Source: CAYPFY01 sp964410105
Lineage (GTDB): Bacteria > Bacteroidota > Ignavibacteria > UBA10030 > SZUA-254
DNA length: 64,000 bases
Direction of reading: 5' to 3'
Assembly (NCBI GenBank): GCA_964410105.1
Contig: CAYPFY010000015.1
Location: 1 to 64,000, forward strand
The position numbers and the translations under genes are program-made. The notes under the pieces are model-generated. The model was given only the letters and a program-made list of their open reading frames with translations, was not told the origin of the DNA and made no database searches. Numbering within the stretch: position 1 is the first letter of the stretch; every line of letters starts with the position of its first letter. Shown here piece by piece: positions 52,008 to 60,475 of this stretch.

Positions 52008-53473
52008 ACCCCTTGGCCTCCAAAATACAGGTAACGTAGATCCGACCTAAGGGCAATACTGCAGTATCCGAAAGTCGAATCAACGCCTACGATCCCAATC
52101 CTAATCCACTCATTCTCATTCGGACCTCTCCGGTACATGTGGTGCGAAACTATGCCGTAGTAGTCTAACGATATGGGATCCATGATCATGTGCTGCGCGG
52201 GGGAATTGGTGGGTATCCCATCATTGTACCAGGCCCAATTGGCCCCCCCGTCGGTCGTGACTGAAAAACCATATCTTCCTGCTCCGATAATTACCTTATC
52301 GCTATTCTTGGGATCGATGATGATCGGTTCAATCGTCGTCCCCGTAGGCGTAAACCCAGCGAGGAATGTCCACGAGTGTCCTGAGTTTGTTGTCTTGCTG
52401 ATCGATCCTGCGGCAGCGGATCCCACATAAACGGTTGAACTGTTAATCGGGTCGATTGCTATGGCAGCAATTCCTGCTTGCAGGTAACCATCCCCCTGAC
52501 TCACATCGGACCATAAGAGGCCTGAATTGCTACTCCTGTAAATGGTTCCACCAAAAGGACCGCCAGTTCCGGCATAGAGGATGTTCGGATTCTTGGGATC
52601 GATCGCGATGCTCACCACCCGGGTTTCCCATGTAAGGAAAATGCTGTCTGCCCTGTACCGCCATGTCTTACCACCATCGAGGCTCATAATAAGGGTTCCC
52701 GGCGCGGCATATAATGTCTCCGGATGAATGGGGTCGATGACGACGCTGCTGTAGCTCCCCCCGACAACGAGGGTGTCCCAGCTGACTCCACCATCCGTTG
52801 TTTTGAATATTCCCCCGTTATGGCCCTCGCTGAAGTCCGACCCTGTGCCACAGTAGACGATGTTTGGATCATACGGGTGAGCCGCCATCGAGGTTACTTG
52901 TTCATTGCCCAAGCCCAGGAATTCCCAATTTGCATCCGACATCATCCCTCCGCCCTGTGTCTTTACCCAGTAGCTACTGCCCGGCTGTAGCACTCCCGAC
53001 GGTCTGTATCCGGAATCTGAGGAGTAGGAATAGTATGGAGAAGTTATTGAGGTTGCGGGAGATACCATAATGTCCGTGACCTGAACAGGGAATGAGGGTG
53101 CTCCAATCATGTTCCATCCTGGAGCTAGCTTGGTGATAAGGAGATTCGCTTTGATCCCGGTTACGGAAAGTGTTTCGGTCGCTGGAAATTTTAGCCAATA
53201 CCCTCTGCCGTAATCCAATGTGTCATGGCGACGGTAGGTTCCTTCGTAGGAGTACAGTTTCGATGATGCGTGTGGAAAGATCGACAATGCGTTCGGATAT
53301 GGAACGATTAACGGAAGGGAGATCATGTTCCATCCCTCATGGACTGTGATCAGTGTGCTATCAGCTGCATGAACGATGGAAGAAGTATTCGGCTTCGGAC
53401 GGGCGAACCCGCCGAGGATCAAGAGAAGGAGAACTAAAGGGACCGGTAAGAATCGAGGCGATTGAAAGTTCAT
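51980..53473 (-). CDS. Secreted BNR/sortilin-like propeller protein without sorting tail
   Basis: A 497-residue exported protein. A signal peptide (VPLVLLLLILGGFA) is followed by a module of two related halves, GWNMISLPLIVPYPN ... SSYWVKT and GWNMIGAPSFPVQ, which also occurs near the end of the SBBP protein at 40246. Residues from about 190 form BNR-type blades (IFKTTDGGVSWDTL, IAIDPKNPNILYAGTG, YRSSNSGLLWSDV), similar to the protein at 20811. The chain stops after the last blade (YFGGQGVYRLSLTSP) with no NPFNPST sorting domain. It may stay periplasmic, leave by another route or be truncated. No promoter of the usual form is clear upstream. Confidence 0.83.
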   Translation of the reverse strand: MNFQSPRFLPVPLVLLLLILGGFARPKPNTSSIVHAADSTLITVHEGWNMISLPLIVPYPNALSIFPHASSKLYSYEGTYRRHDTLDYGRGYWLKFPATETLSVTGIKANLLITKLAPGWNMIGAPSFPVQVTDIMVSPATSITSPYYSYSSDSGYRPSGVLQPGSSYWVKTQGGGMMSDANWEFLGLGNEQVTSMAAHPYDPNIVYCGTGSDFSEGHNGGIFKTTDGGVSWDTLVVGGSYSSVVIDPIHPETLYAAPGTLIMSLDGGKTWRYRADSIFLTWETRVVSIAIDPKNPNILYAGTGGPFGGTIYRSSNSGLLWSDVSQGDGYLQAGIAAIAIDPINSSTVYVGSAAAGSISKTTNSGHSWTFLAGFTPTGTTIEPIIIDPKNSDKVIIGAGRYGFSVTTDGGANWAWYNDGIPTNSPAQHMIMDPISLDYYGIVSHHMYRRGPNENEWIRIGIVGVDSTFGYCSIALRSDLRYLYFGGQGVYRLSLTSP

Positions 53474-53507
53474 TGCATCTCCGGGCCGCTAGGTTGGTCA
53501 GGTTCGG

Positions 53508-53762
53508 TTAGCTCAAGATCAGAAGCTGGGTCCCTCCGCCTCGCAAGGATTTCAAAATGATTTTCGATGCGACGCGGGGCAAACGCTTCCTCCGTCTGAT
53601 GGCCGTAGAGTCGAGCAGATGTAAGTTCATAGCATCCGATTCGGTCGCGGGCAATTCGATAATCATGGCGATCTTATAGAACATGGCTTCGATCTCAGGT
53701 TGCCTTAACTGCTCTGTAATCGCCCCGAAATCGCAGTATGCAATCCTCAGTGCCGGGGACAT
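53508..53762 (-). CDS. Short hypothetical protein, possibly a remnant
   Basis: An 84-residue frame with ATG start, no ribosome site and no match that I recognise. The first half looks protein-like (RIAYCDFGAITEQLRQPE, IEAMFYKIAMIIELPA), and the frame continues open for 12 more codons upstream (EQEYGLWVAAA). The last part is Arg/Lys-rich. It lies in the only sizeable gene-poor stretch of the window, so a decayed gene is as likely as a working one. Confidence 0.25.
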   Translation of the reverse strand: MSPALRIAYCDFGAITEQLRQPEIEAMFYKIAMIIELPATESDAMNLHLLDSTAIRRRKRLPRVASKIILKSLRGGGTQLLILS

Positions 53763-54093
53763 CGCTGCCGCAACCCAAAGCCCATACTCCTGCTCGCGTC
53801 ATCGACTGCTTTGGAACAAGAAATGGTTTAGTGATCCCGTCGACGATACTTGGGCGACTTGTATCGCTCTGTTAGCGGCATGATAAAGAATATGGGTAAT
53901 TGAATCAAGCTCGCGGCCTTGAAGACGAGGATCTGATGATAGTGTCAGCCCTCCCTGGATCCTCCTCCGTCATGGTGACATCTGGGGGCCCTAAACAGGG
54001 CTCAGATCTGGCCACTTTCCGAAGAAACGGGGTAATAGCAAACAGCGGTGTACTGCGGGGGGCGGGATTGAGGGGATCGTTGGGTCGGCAAAG
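53763..54093. other. Gene-poor stretch
   Basis: About 330 bp between the doubtful short frame and the hairpin at 54094-54124. Short open frames exist on the forward strand (53683-53883 and 53900-54160), but they have no ribosome site, unnatural composition or overlap with the hairpin. I see no RNA gene, repeat or promoter of the common form here. The region may be eroded coding DNA. Confidence 0.5.
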
Positions 54094-54124
54094 CCGGCCC
54101 TCCAGGTTGAACCTGGAGGGCCGG
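54094..54124 (-). terminator. Hairpin terminator of the coiled-coil lipoprotein gene
   Basis: A perfect 14-bp stem (54094-54107 with 54111-54124) and a 3-nt loop lie 11 bp past the stop codon of the reverse gene. The stem is very GC-rich; the tail (CTTTGCC) has few T. Confidence 0.65.
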
Positions 54125-54135
54125 TCTGTCGGGTT

Positions 54136-55011
54136 TCAATCCGTGATGATGACGAGGTAGTTTTCCTGCCAGAATTTGTTCGGTTCCAGTATCTTGAGGA
54201 CCGATTCGTGCTTGCCCGGCTCGTTCATGCTGTAGAGCTGCTCATCTCTCCTGGGGACGATTTCTGAGATATCTCCCTTGATGTCGATCATCTTGTCTTC
54301 CCACTTGTTGATCGGCCGGAAGTAGTCACGGTTGAATCCGCTGGCCAGAACCGTGGTCGATCCCAGGAGACCCCAGAGGAATCCACCCTCCTTCTTGATG
54401 ATGCCCTTTCCTTCTAACTCGTTCCGCGTCCCCACAACGTAAAATCCGGTGCTGATCTGTCGCCTCTGCATTTCGATCGTAGCAAGGTGCCTGCCAATGG
54501 TTGAGTCACGATCCGCTACCATTTTCGTTTTTTCGCCCACTTCGGCCTCTAGGCCGCTTACCTTTAGTTCGAGCGCAGCTATCGATGCCTCGCGATCCTC
54601 AATGGTTTTCTTTAATGTGGAAACGAGGTTCCGGAGGCTGGCAAACTGGGCCCGGTATGAGTTGACCTTCGACTGCAAATCGTCAATCTTCTTTCTGTTG
54701 AGACGGAGCGTCGTATCGATGGTCGCAATTTCTCCAAGGAGGCGCCTGCGTATTTCTTCAGGCTTCTTGACGTTCTCCATCTGGTTGCTCTCGTTCATGA
54801 TCAGTTTTTCCCTCGTACGAATGCTCTCGAGGTTGGCGTAGACATCGTTGATCGAGCGTGTGACGTTGTCAATGTATTCGTCACGTGACGCCAGCTCCTG
54901 ACGAAGTTCGCTGTCCTTCACTTGCAGTTCCGCGGCGCGTTTCTCCAGCTCGTCGTTCTTGTTGCACCCCCAGAGGAGGAGGAAGGCGATCCCAAGTGTC
55001 CATCGTTTCAT
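54136..55011 (-). CDS. Coiled-coil lipoprotein
   Basis: A 291-residue protein with a lipoprotein signal (MKRWTLGIAFLLLWGC). Residues about 20-190 are a long heptad-type coiled coil (LEKRAAELQVKDSELRQEL, IDDLQSKVNSYRAQFASL, ALELKVSGLEAEVGEKT). The C-terminal 100 residues form a compact beta-rich domain (GFYVVGTRNELEGKGIIKKEG, WQENYLVIITD). The layout resembles periplasmic adaptor-like lipoproteins of Bacteroidota whose function is unknown to me. An AAGGAG site lies 9 nt before the ATG, and the gene is divergent from the lipid-pathway operon. Confidence 0.82.
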   Translation of the reverse strand: MKRWTLGIAFLLLWGCNKNDELEKRAAELQVKDSELRQELASRDEYIDNVTRSINDVYANLESIRTREKLIMNESNQMENVKKPEEIRRRLLGEIATIDTTLRLNRKKIDDLQSKVNSYRAQFASLRNLVSTLKKTIEDREASIAALELKVSGLEAEVGEKTKMVADRDSTIGRHLATIEMQRRQISTGFYVVGTRNELEGKGIIKKEGGFLWGLLGSTTVLASGFNRDYFRPINKWEDKMIDIKGDISEIVPRRDEQLYSMNEPGKHESVLKILEPNKFWQENYLVIITD

Positions 55012-55110
55012 GCGTCAGTCTCCTTGAAATAGTTTTAAATGGTATAACTTTTTCGTCAGGTTTTCCAGTTAAAAAAAATTTTCTGTGCCCCAGCACACAG
55101 GCCAAAATGC

Positions 55111-55139
55111 TTGGAAATCTGACAGATTTTTGGTATCTT
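55111..55139 (+). promoter_or_regulatory. Probable promoter of the lipid-pathway operon
   Basis: TTGGAA (55111-55116), 17 bp, TATCTT (55134-55139). It predicts a start near 55146, about 27 nt before ATG 55173. No second promoter of this form was seen further on, so it may drive at least 8.8 kb. Confidence 0.55.
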
Positions 55140-55172
55140 TTCAAGCATTTTTCAGAGAATTTCACATTTCAC

Positions 55173-55868
55173 ATGAAAGCAGGCATCATCGCGGCGGGCG
55201 AGGGAAGCCGTCTTAGCTCCGACGGCATTTCGACTCCCAAACCTCTCGTTCCCGTCGGCGGCGTTCCGCTCATCGAACGCCTTTTTCAATCGTTCGCCGC
55301 GAACGGGATTTCGGAAATCATCTGCATCATCAACGAGGAAGCGCGGGAGGTGGAAAAATTCCTCCAGAAGCGTTTTGCCCTCCCGGTGCGCGTCATCGTC
55401 CGCTCCACTCCGAGCTCGATGCATAGCCTTTTCGCCCTCGCCCCCTTCCTCACGGGGAACGGGAGTTTTCTGCTCTCAACGGTCGATTCGGTTTATAAGG
55501 AAGAGGATTTTTCCGATTTCGTGCGCCACGTGCGCGCACACGATTCGGCAGACGGGATCCTGGCGGTCACGCGATTCATCGACGACGAGAATCCCCTCTA
55601 TGTGACCATGAGCCCGGAAAACCGGATCCTGAGTTTCAAGGAGCGGTCGCCGCTCGTGACTGGCGGGCTTTACGCTTTTTCGCCTACGATTTTTTCTGAA
55701 ATCGACGCGGCCCGCGCCGCTGGAATCGAACGGTTAAGAAATTTTCTGAACCACCTGATCGCTGAGAATTACAGGCTCGAGGGCTTTGAATTCTCGAAAA
55801 TTGTCGACGTCGACCACGCCGGCGATATCGACGTCGCCGAAAAATTGCTCCGGAATCTCGATGGCTGA
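55173..55868 (+). CDS. Nucleotidyltransferase (sugar or polyol phosphate type)
   Basis: A 231-residue GT-A-like nucleotidyltransferase. The nucleotide-binding start is KAGIIAAGEGSRL with PKPLVPVGG, as in NDP-sugar pyrophosphorylases, IspD-like and inositol-1-phosphate cytidylyltransferases. Further conserved places are STVDSVYKEEDF (metal aspartate) and VTGGLYAFSP. Short length and no acyltransferase tail exclude GlmU. It should activate a phosphorylated sugar or polyol with an NTP. Since two CDP-alcohol phosphatidyltransferases follow in the operon, CTP would be a sensible donor, but the sequence does not prove it. A longer frame upstream is not protein-like and overlaps the divergent gene. 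Confidence 0.82.
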   Translation: MKAGIIAAGEGSRLSSDGISTPKPLVPVGGVPLIERLFQSFAANGISEIICIINEEAREVEKFLQKRFALPVRVIVRSTPSSMHSLFALAPFLTGNGSFLLSTVDSVYKEEDFSDFVRHVRAHDSADGILAVTRFIDDENPLYVTMSPENRILSFKERSPLVTGGLYAFSPTIFSEIDAARAAGIERLRNFLNHLIAENYRLEGFEFSKIVDVDHAGDIDVAEKLLRNLDG

Positions 55869-56649
55869 GCAGGTCCGCGATATTCCTCCTATCCGCGCCT
55901 TTAAGGGATCTCTCCTGCGTCTCCAGGAATATTCTGTTTTCGTTTTCGAAAACGTTCGCGCCCTCCCGGCAGCGTGGCGCTACCGCAAGGATACGATGGA
56001 ACAGATGTACCTGATCGGCGCGCAATCATTCCTGATCGCCTTCCTCTCGGGTCTATTCATGGGGATCATCATGGCGATCGAGACCGGCCACCGCCTGGAA
56101 ACCTTCGGGGCCAAACTTCTTGTGGGCCGGACTACCTCGCTCGCCATGGTCCGGGAACTGGGCCCGGTTATCACCGGGCTGCTGTTGGCCGCCCGGACGG
56201 GGGCGAAGAACGCCTCCGAGCTTGGCTCGATGCAGGTGAGCGAACAGATCGACGCGCTGCGGGCTTTCGGCACGAACCCAGTCGAGAAGCTCGCCGTTCC
56301 CCGCCTCGTTGCGTCGATCGTGATGTTTCTTCCCCTCACTCTCATCGCCGATATTGTCGGCATCCTCGGCGCGATGATCGTCGCCGACGTGTGGCTCAAC
56401 GTGGATAAGGCTTTTTTCTGGCAGTCGGCGATCAAGGATCTCAGCATGAAGGATCTCTTCGTGGGGCTCGGTAAACCGGTGGTATTCTCGTTTTTTATTT
56501 CCACGATCAGCTGCTACTACGGGCTCGCGACAACCGGGGGCACGATCGGCGTCGGCCGCGCCGCCGTCAACGCGGTTGTCGTCGCCTCCGTGGTTGTTCT
56601 GTTCAACGATTTTATCTTCACAAAGGTCGTCTGGACAGTCCTTCAGTAG
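55861..56649 (+). CDS. mlaE: MlaE-type phospholipid transport permease
   Basis: Inner-membrane permease of 262 residues. Typical MlaE pieces are FLSGLFMGIIMAIETGHRLE, MVRELGPVITGLLLAARTGAK (with NASELGSMQVSEQIDAL) and the C-terminal GLATTGGTIGVGRAAVNAVV. It moves phospholipids between inner and outer membrane with MlaF and MlaD. The start overlaps the end of the nucleotidyltransferase gene by 8 bp; the longer frame to 55786 is spurious. Direction of transport is not known from sequence. Confidence 0.93.
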   Translation: MAEQVRDIPPIRAFKGSLLRLQEYSVFVFENVRALPAAWRYRKDTMEQMYLIGAQSFLIAFLSGLFMGIIMAIETGHRLETFGAKLLVGRTTSLAMVRELGPVITGLLLAARTGAKNASELGSMQVSEQIDALRAFGTNPVEKLAVPRLVASIVMFLPLTLIADIVGILGAMIVADVWLNVDKAFFWQSAIKDLSMKDLFVGLGKPVVFSFFISTISCYYGLATTGGTIGVGRAAVNAVVVASVVVLFNDFIFTKVVWTVLQ

Positions 56650-57405
56650 ATGATCAAGCTCGAACATATCACGGTGGACGTGGAGGGGCGTAAGATCCTG
56701 GACGACGTTTCCTTCCGCGCGAAATCGGGTGAGACGAAGGTGATCCTCGGCCCGAGCGGCGCCGGAAAGAGTTCACTGCTTAAAATTATTCTGGGCCTCT
56801 GGCGCCCCGACGCGGGGTCTGTGTTTATCGACGGCACCGAGATCACGCACCTCAGCGAACGCGACCAGATGCCCATCCGGCGCAGGATGTCGATGATTTT
56901 TCAGGGGAACGCTCTCTTCGACTCGCTCACCGTCGCGGAGAATGTCGGCTTCTTTCTCGAGGAACACTCCGACCTGGAACCCCGTGAGGTCCGTAAACGA
57001 GTCCAGGAATGCCTCGACTTTGTGAATCTTCCCGACGCGCTGGATCTGCTTCCTGAAGAAATCAGCGGAGGGATGAAAAAGAGGGTCGCCATCGCCCGGG
57101 CGATCGCCTTTCACCCGGAGATAATTCTCTATGACGAGCCGACGACCGGTCTCGATCCGATCAATGCGAAAACCGTGACCGAACTCATGATGAGGCTGAA
57201 GCGTGAACGACAGGCAACGTCGATCGTCGTGACGCATATTCTGCGGGACGCCTTCGCCGTGGGCGATTCCATCGCCCTGATGAATGACGGCGCAATTGTG
57301 TTCGACGGCCTCCCCGATGCTCTCCTGTCATGCCCCGATCCTTTCGTTCAGAGCTTTCTTTCCGAAATCAGGGAAGAGGCCGACCTCGTTTATCATAAAC
57401 AGTAA
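56650..57405 (+). CDS. mlaF: MlaF-type ABC ATPase
   Basis: A 251-residue ATPase. Walker A GPSGAGKSSLLK, signature ISGGMKKRVAIARAIA (the MKKR form typical of MlaF), Walker B IILYDEPTTGLDP and the H-loop VVTHIL. It powers the MlaE permease. The ATG follows the MlaE stop directly, and MlaD follows after 8 bp, giving the usual E-F-D order. MlaB and MlaC homologues are not in the window. Confidence 0.94.
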   Translation: MIKLEHITVDVEGRKILDDVSFRAKSGETKVILGPSGAGKSSLLKIILGLWRPDAGSVFIDGTEITHLSERDQMPIRRRMSMIFQGNALFDSLTVAENVGFFLEEHSDLEPREVRKRVQECLDFVNLPDALDLLPEEISGGMKKRVAIARAIAFHPEIILYDEPTTGLDPINAKTVTELMMRLKRERQATSIVVTHILRDAFAVGDSIALMNDGAIVFDGLPDALLSCPDPFVQSFLSEIREEADLVYHKQ

Positions 57406-57413
57406 GAGTTCGT

Positions 57414-58376
57414 ATGGATGCTACTCACCTGAAGTGGTATACCCTGCGTGTCGGCATCGTCGTGTTTCTCGGCCTTGTGGTCTTTGTGTTCGTGGTCAGC
57501 GTCGTCGGGACCGAACAGAATATTTTCTCCTCGAAGTATTCGGTGAAGGTTTTCATGCCGAACGTGCAGGGACTCGTCAACGGAGCAATGGTGACTCTCG
57601 GCGGGCTCAAAGTTGGCTATGTCACGAATATGACCTTCAAGACAAGGGATGGTGTGAACGGCGTCGAAGTGACGCTCGATCTCTTGTCAAAATATCGGTC
57701 ATCGATCACCAGCGGCACCATGGGCCAGATTAAGACGATCGGGCTGCTGGGAGACAAGTATATCGACCTGAGCATCGGCGCCGAGGGGGAACAGCCTCTG
57801 GCGGAGAATTCCTTCATTCCCCTTCGCGAATCGTTCGACCTCGAAGCCTCGGGTCCCCAAATGAAAAAGGCGCTCGCCGACTTCAGCGAGGCGGTCGCCA
57901 ACGCCAAGCGTATCACCGCCTCTATAGAAAAAGGGGAGGGCTCCGTGGGAAAATTCATCAAACAGCCTACCGTCGCTAACGAGACGGAACGGTTTCTCCG
58001 CTCCCTCAACGGCCTCATGGCCGCCGTGGAAAAGAAACAGGGAGCCCTGGGCAAGCTGGTGTACGATGAACCACTTTCCAGAAATATTTCTGAGGTGTCG
58101 GCAAATCTCAGGACGGTGACCGAGCAGATCCGTCAGGGAAAGGGGACCGTCGGGAAATTGATTATGGACGATAAGCTCTATGTCGATCTTTCCTCGTTTG
58201 CCTCCCGCGCCGACACGATTATGGCACGGGCCTCGAATGATTCCAGCAATGTGTCGAAACTCCTCTCCAATGGTAAGTTTTATGACCGTATCATGTCGCT
58301 GATGAAGGATCTTAATCTCCTTCTGGTCGATTTCAGGGACCATCCCTCAAAATATGTTCATGTTTCCGTCTTCTGA
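57414..58376 (+). CDS. mlaD: MlaD/MCE-domain protein
   Basis: A 320-residue membrane-anchored periplasmic protein. TM helix at about 13-34 (VGIVVFLGLVVFVFVVSVVG), then one MCE domain at about 40-130 (YSVKVFMPNVQGLVNGAMV, GGLKVGYVTNM, IKTIGLLGDKYIDL). A helical C-terminal region follows (about 145-310) with repeated GSVGKFI, GALGKLV, GTVGKLI motifs. It binds lipid in a hexameric ring in known homologues. It is longer than E. coli MlaD (183), closer to Chlorobi/Bacteroidota versions. Confidence 0.92.
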   Translation: MDATHLKWYTLRVGIVVFLGLVVFVFVVSVVGTEQNIFSSKYSVKVFMPNVQGLVNGAMVTLGGLKVGYVTNMTFKTRDGVNGVEVTLDLLSKYRSSITSGTMGQIKTIGLLGDKYIDLSIGAEGEQPLAENSFIPLRESFDLEASGPQMKKALADFSEAVANAKRITASIEKGEGSVGKFIKQPTVANETERFLRSLNGLMAAVEKKQGALGKLVYDEPLSRNISEVSANLRTVTEQIRQGKGTVGKLIMDDKLYVDLSSFASRADTIMARASNDSSNVSKLLSNGKFYDRIMSLMKDLNLLLVDFRDHPSKYVHVSVF

Positions 58377-58382
58377 TCGCCT

Positions 58383-59378
58383 GTGAAATTTAGGACAAAT
58401 ATTATCTTTTTCGTGCTGGGTCTGACGGCGTTCGCGATCCTGATTTCGAGGTTCGGTCTCGACAGGATTTTCGACAATATCGCAAGGGCCGGCTGGAGTC
58501 TCCTCTATGTCCTGATCATCTGGCTTCTTATTTATATGCTTAACGCGGCTGCGTGGCGGCTCGCCCTGGGCAGGCAGGCCCAAAAAATTCCGTTTTTCCG
58601 GCTCTTCATGGTGACCGTCTCAGGTTTTGTGATAAACTATGTTACGCCCGTTCTTGCCCTCGGAGGGGAACCATATAAGATGAAGGCGCTCTCAGCCAGC
58701 ATGGGTGAAGGCGGCGCGGTTTCGGCAGTGGTCCTTTACCGCATGGTGCACCTTCTGGGACATATGCTTCTCCTCCTCACCGGGATCGCTGCCGCTTTGC
58801 TGCTTCTCAATCTCCCGCCGGTTGTCGATGCGACGCTGTGCGTCGTCGGACTGGCGATTCTGGCCGTGATCGTGGTGACGCTCTCCGGCCACCGCGAGGG
58901 GATTTTTCAGAGACTCCACCGCGCGGTTTCCCGGATTCCCCTTCTGCGGAGATTTTCTGCGCTGCTGGACAGGTTGCATGATCTCCAGGAGATGGACGAC
59001 GCGATCACGCACGTCTACCATAATGAGCGCATGAGGCTTTATCTTTCAATTCTCCTGGAATATGTGAGCCGGATCCTGATGGGGATCGAGGTCTATCTTA
59101 TTCTCCGCGGGGTCGGGATCGAGACGACGCTGATGTCGGCGCTTTTTGTGTACGTGTCGTACTCGATCGTGATCAATCTTCTTTTCTTTATTCCGCTCAA
59201 CCTCGGGTCGAGGGAAGGTGGCCTCGCTCTCGGTCTGCAAACCCTTGCCCTTCCACCCCTTCTCGGGGTCTATCTGGGGGTGGTCATGCGCATCCGCGAG
59301 TTTTTCTGGATTCTTCTCGGGTTGCTGTTCATTCTCCTCTCCGGGGAGAAGGGGATTTCTTCAGCGAAGCATCCATGA
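58383..59378 (+). CDS. LPG-synthase-TM/UPF0104 family membrane protein
   Basis: A 331-residue polytopic protein with a GTG start 7 bp after mlaD. About eight TM helices; conserved parts are LNAAAWRLALG, VTPVLALGGEPYKMKAL and PLNLGSREGGLALGL. The family includes the flippase domain of MprF and many orphan proteins thought to flip or anchor polar lipids. There is no aminoacyl-transfer domain. In this operon it could flip the lipid product across the inner membrane, which is inference. Confidence 0.82.
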   Translation: MKFRTNIIFFVLGLTAFAILISRFGLDRIFDNIARAGWSLLYVLIIWLLIYMLNAAAWRLALGRQAQKIPFFRLFMVTVSGFVINYVTPVLALGGEPYKMKALSASMGEGGAVSAVVLYRMVHLLGHMLLLLTGIAAALLLLNLPPVVDATLCVVGLAILAVIVVTLSGHREGIFQRLHRAVSRIPLLRRFSALLDRLHDLQEMDDAITHVYHNERMRLYLSILLEYVSRILMGIEVYLILRGVGIETTLMSALFVYVSYSIVINLLFFIPLNLGSREGGLALGLQTLALPPLLGVYLGVVMRIREFFWILLGLLFILLSGEKGISSAKHP

Positions 59379-59824
59379 CGTTTCTTCCTCATATTCTGCT
59401 GACGACTGTCGGGGTGCAGGCGCTCGGGCTCCAGGGGAGCGACGTGGCGCTCGCTTATACCTTCGGATATGGGATCGATCTGGTCGATCACCCGATCAAG
59501 CTGCCCCTCTATCTGAAGAAAAACGGGAAAAAGAATGAAAAACATTATCACTGGCGTACACCGTTCCAGGAACCGATCGCGATGATGTGGATCATTCCCC
59601 TTTCCGTCTATCTGGGTACTCCCGTGCCCGCGCTGTTTTTCATATCCCACTTTGCGCTCGATTACATGGTAAGTTATGAAAAGAGGCCCTTTTATCCGTT
59701 TACCACATACACGACGGAGGGGCTTCTGACTCAGTTTTCTGATTTTTCAAAGGAAGTCTGGGTCTGCGTTCTCTGCGCGGTGGCCATAGCCGCGTTCGCC
59801 TTCGTCCACGGCCGGTTGTTTTAA
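59375..59824 (+). CDS. Small membrane protein, possibly YdjM-like metal hydrolase
   Basis: A 149-residue membrane protein starting in the stop of the previous gene (ATGA overlap). It has three or four hydrophobic segments. His/Asp positions GIDLVDHPIK, KHYHWRTPFQEP and FISHFALDY recall the metal-binding pattern of membrane-bound metal-dependent hydrolases (DUF457/YdjM-like), but the match is loose. If real, it could remove a phosphate from a lipid-like intermediate. A structural membrane protein is the alternative. Confidence 0.65.
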   Translation: MTFLPHILLTTVGVQALGLQGSDVALAYTFGYGIDLVDHPIKLPLYLKKNGKKNEKHYHWRTPFQEPIAMMWIIPLSVYLGTPVPALFFISHFALDYMVSYEKRPFYPFTTYTTEGLLTQFSDFSKEVWVCVLCAVAIAAFAFVHGRLF

Positions 59825-59833
59825 GGGTTTTTG

Positions 59834-60475
59834 ATGAAAAGTTTGTCAGACAGAATTCTCCAAGGAGCCATTAGGTTTTCCCACGAAAATCTTGGCCTCT
59901 CTCCCAGCCAGATATCTTTCATTGGTTTCATTGTGGGGCTTGCTGCCGCAGGACTCGTCGCCGGAGGATTTATTCTCGCAGGTTTGGTTACGATGGCGGT
60001 TTCGCAGATTCTTGACGGCCTCGACGGCGGCGTGGCCCGGCAGTACGGCCTGGAATCAAAGCAGGGACATAGGATGGAGATTGTGTTCGACCGCCTGAGC
60101 GAGTTGTCCATGTTTCTCGCGCTTGTCTCAGTCGGCGCCGTCACCCCGATGATTGCAATTCTCGCCTTTGTTGCAATCGTGCTCGTGACGATCATCGAAC
60201 CTTATTCGAAGTTCGATCCCGGTTTTAAACGGTTCATGCTCTATTTCGGATTCTTAATGACGGTGCTCTTCGATGTGAGGGGTTTTCAGATCGCCCTCAA
60301 TGTCGTCTTTTTTGCCAACCTGGCCGGTTTTGCCGTGGGAACGGTTATGGCCGATTACCGCCTGCAGGCGGAGATCGACCGCGAAGGCGCCCTTCGCCGC
60401 CAGCTGGATCTTTCGCTCGGCATTCCCGCGCCGCCCGATGATCCCCCCTCATTTTTGTCAAAGTTGTTTTCATGA
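59834..60475 (+). CDS. CDP-alcohol phosphatidyltransferase, variant signature (first copy)
   Basis: A 213-residue integral membrane enzyme of the class that joins a CDP-activated alcohol with a hydroxyl acceptor. About six TM helices. The signature is almost complete: Asp61, Asp64-Gly65, Ala68-Arg69, Gly78 and Asp86, but the third acidic position is Glu82 instead of Asp (GHRMEIVFD). The family consensus is DxxDGxxAR(8)GxxxDxxxD. ATG 59834 is preferred to the TTG one codon earlier. It overlaps the ATP-grasp gene by 4 bp. The substrate is not known. Confidence 0.85.
   Translation: MKSLSDRILQGAIRFSHENLGLSPSQISFIGFIVGLAAAGLVAGGFILAGLVTMAVSQILDGLDGGVARQYGLESKQGHRMEIVFDRLSELSMFLALVSVGAVTPMIAILAFVAIVLVTIIEPYSKFDPGFKRFMLYFGFLMTVLFDVRGFQIALNVVFFANLAGFAVGTVMADYRLQAEIDREGALRRQLDLSLGIPAPPDDPPSFLSKLFS

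Noticed and set aside
53683..54160. Short forward frames in the gene-poor stretch
   Set aside because: No ribosome site, unnatural composition, and one crosses the 14-bp terminator hairpin.
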